Source of the DNA: Candidatus Coprenecus pullicola
Lineage (GTDB): Bacteria; Bacteroidota; Bacteroidia; Bacteroidales; UBA932
Assembly (NCBI GenBank): GCA_018711925.1
Contig: DVHR01000067.1
Coordinates: forward strand, 1-32,801
Direction: 5' to 3'
Length of the DNA: 32,801 nt
Under the pieces are notes generated by a model. It was not told where the DNA came from. It saw only the letters and a program-made list of their open reading frames with translations, and ran no database searches. A program made the position numbers and the translations under genes. How positions within the stretch are numbered: position 1 is the first letter of the stretch; the number at the start of each line of letters is the position of its first letter. Below, one piece after another: positions 32,798-32,801 of the stretch.

Positions 32798-32801
32798 ACC
32801 C

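Larger units (their letters stand above)
32576..32801. other. Gene-free, T-rich DNA at the window end, with palindrome and repeats
   Basis: No credible gene: open frames here are low-complexity. The DNA is strongly biased (a long pyrimidine tract to about 32610), then carries the 22-bp palindrome, a TA run and the TTAATTCGGAAG repeats listed separately. It is unlike the rest of the window in base use and probably belongs to the mobile element. Confidence 0.6.

Overview
The window looks like a chromosomal segment of a Bacteroidales bacterium (phylum Bacteroidota). The evidence is repeated TAnnTTTG-type -7 promoter boxes, some with a TTTG -33 box 19-21 bp upstream, plus family content typical of that order: DUF4954, DUF3575, a GIN/DUF2807 protein, a golvesin-domain amidase, an IntDOT-like tyrosine recombinase, and large single-chain PurL and PPDK. 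I cannot fix the genus. Calls rest on reading translated sequence by eye; no database was searched.

Layout. 1-2818: end of an XRE-type regulator, then pyrD-cinA. 2784-5946 (minus strand): a four-gene unit of ECF sigma factor, single-pass membrane protein (probable anti-sigma), exported GIN-domain protein and M19 dipeptidase. 6028-8817: a HAD phosphatase convergent with a DUF4954 left-handed-helix protein. 8863-12406: a VanZ-like membrane protein and a large exported amidase/golvesin/FN3 protein. 12422-14473: htpG. 14766-17211: a DUF3575 protein and an OmpA-like lipoprotein. 17276-17350: tRNA-Val(UAC). 17428-21436 (minus strand): pncB, a NhaD antiporter and folC. 21523-26651: purL and a PIN-PhoH protein. 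26652-27848: a gene-poor, repeat-bearing stretch with a frameshifted lipoprotein gene and an intact small lipoprotein gene. 28026-30740: ppdK. 30741-32801: a probable mobile-element end, with phased iterons, a tyrosine recombinase, a terminator, an alternating purine-pyrimidine palindrome and tandem repeats running off the window.

Most of the window is ordinary housekeeping: pyrimidine and purine synthesis, NAD salvage, folate, chaperone and pyruvate/PEP conversion. The cell-envelope genes (sigma/GIN operon, VanZ-amidase pair, DUF3575-lipoprotein pair) make a second layer.

The most unusual signals are non-coding: an 11-bp-phased GTTGT iteron array in front of the integrase; a face-to-face pair of -7 boxes forming a perfect inverted repeat around the vanZ-like start codon; a 77-bp inverted repeat downstream of phoH; and the palindrome and TTAATTCGGAAG repeats after the integrase. 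I did not find a complete, clearly new multi-gene system. The integrase-flanking DNA is the best candidate for something undescribed, but most of that element lies outside the window.
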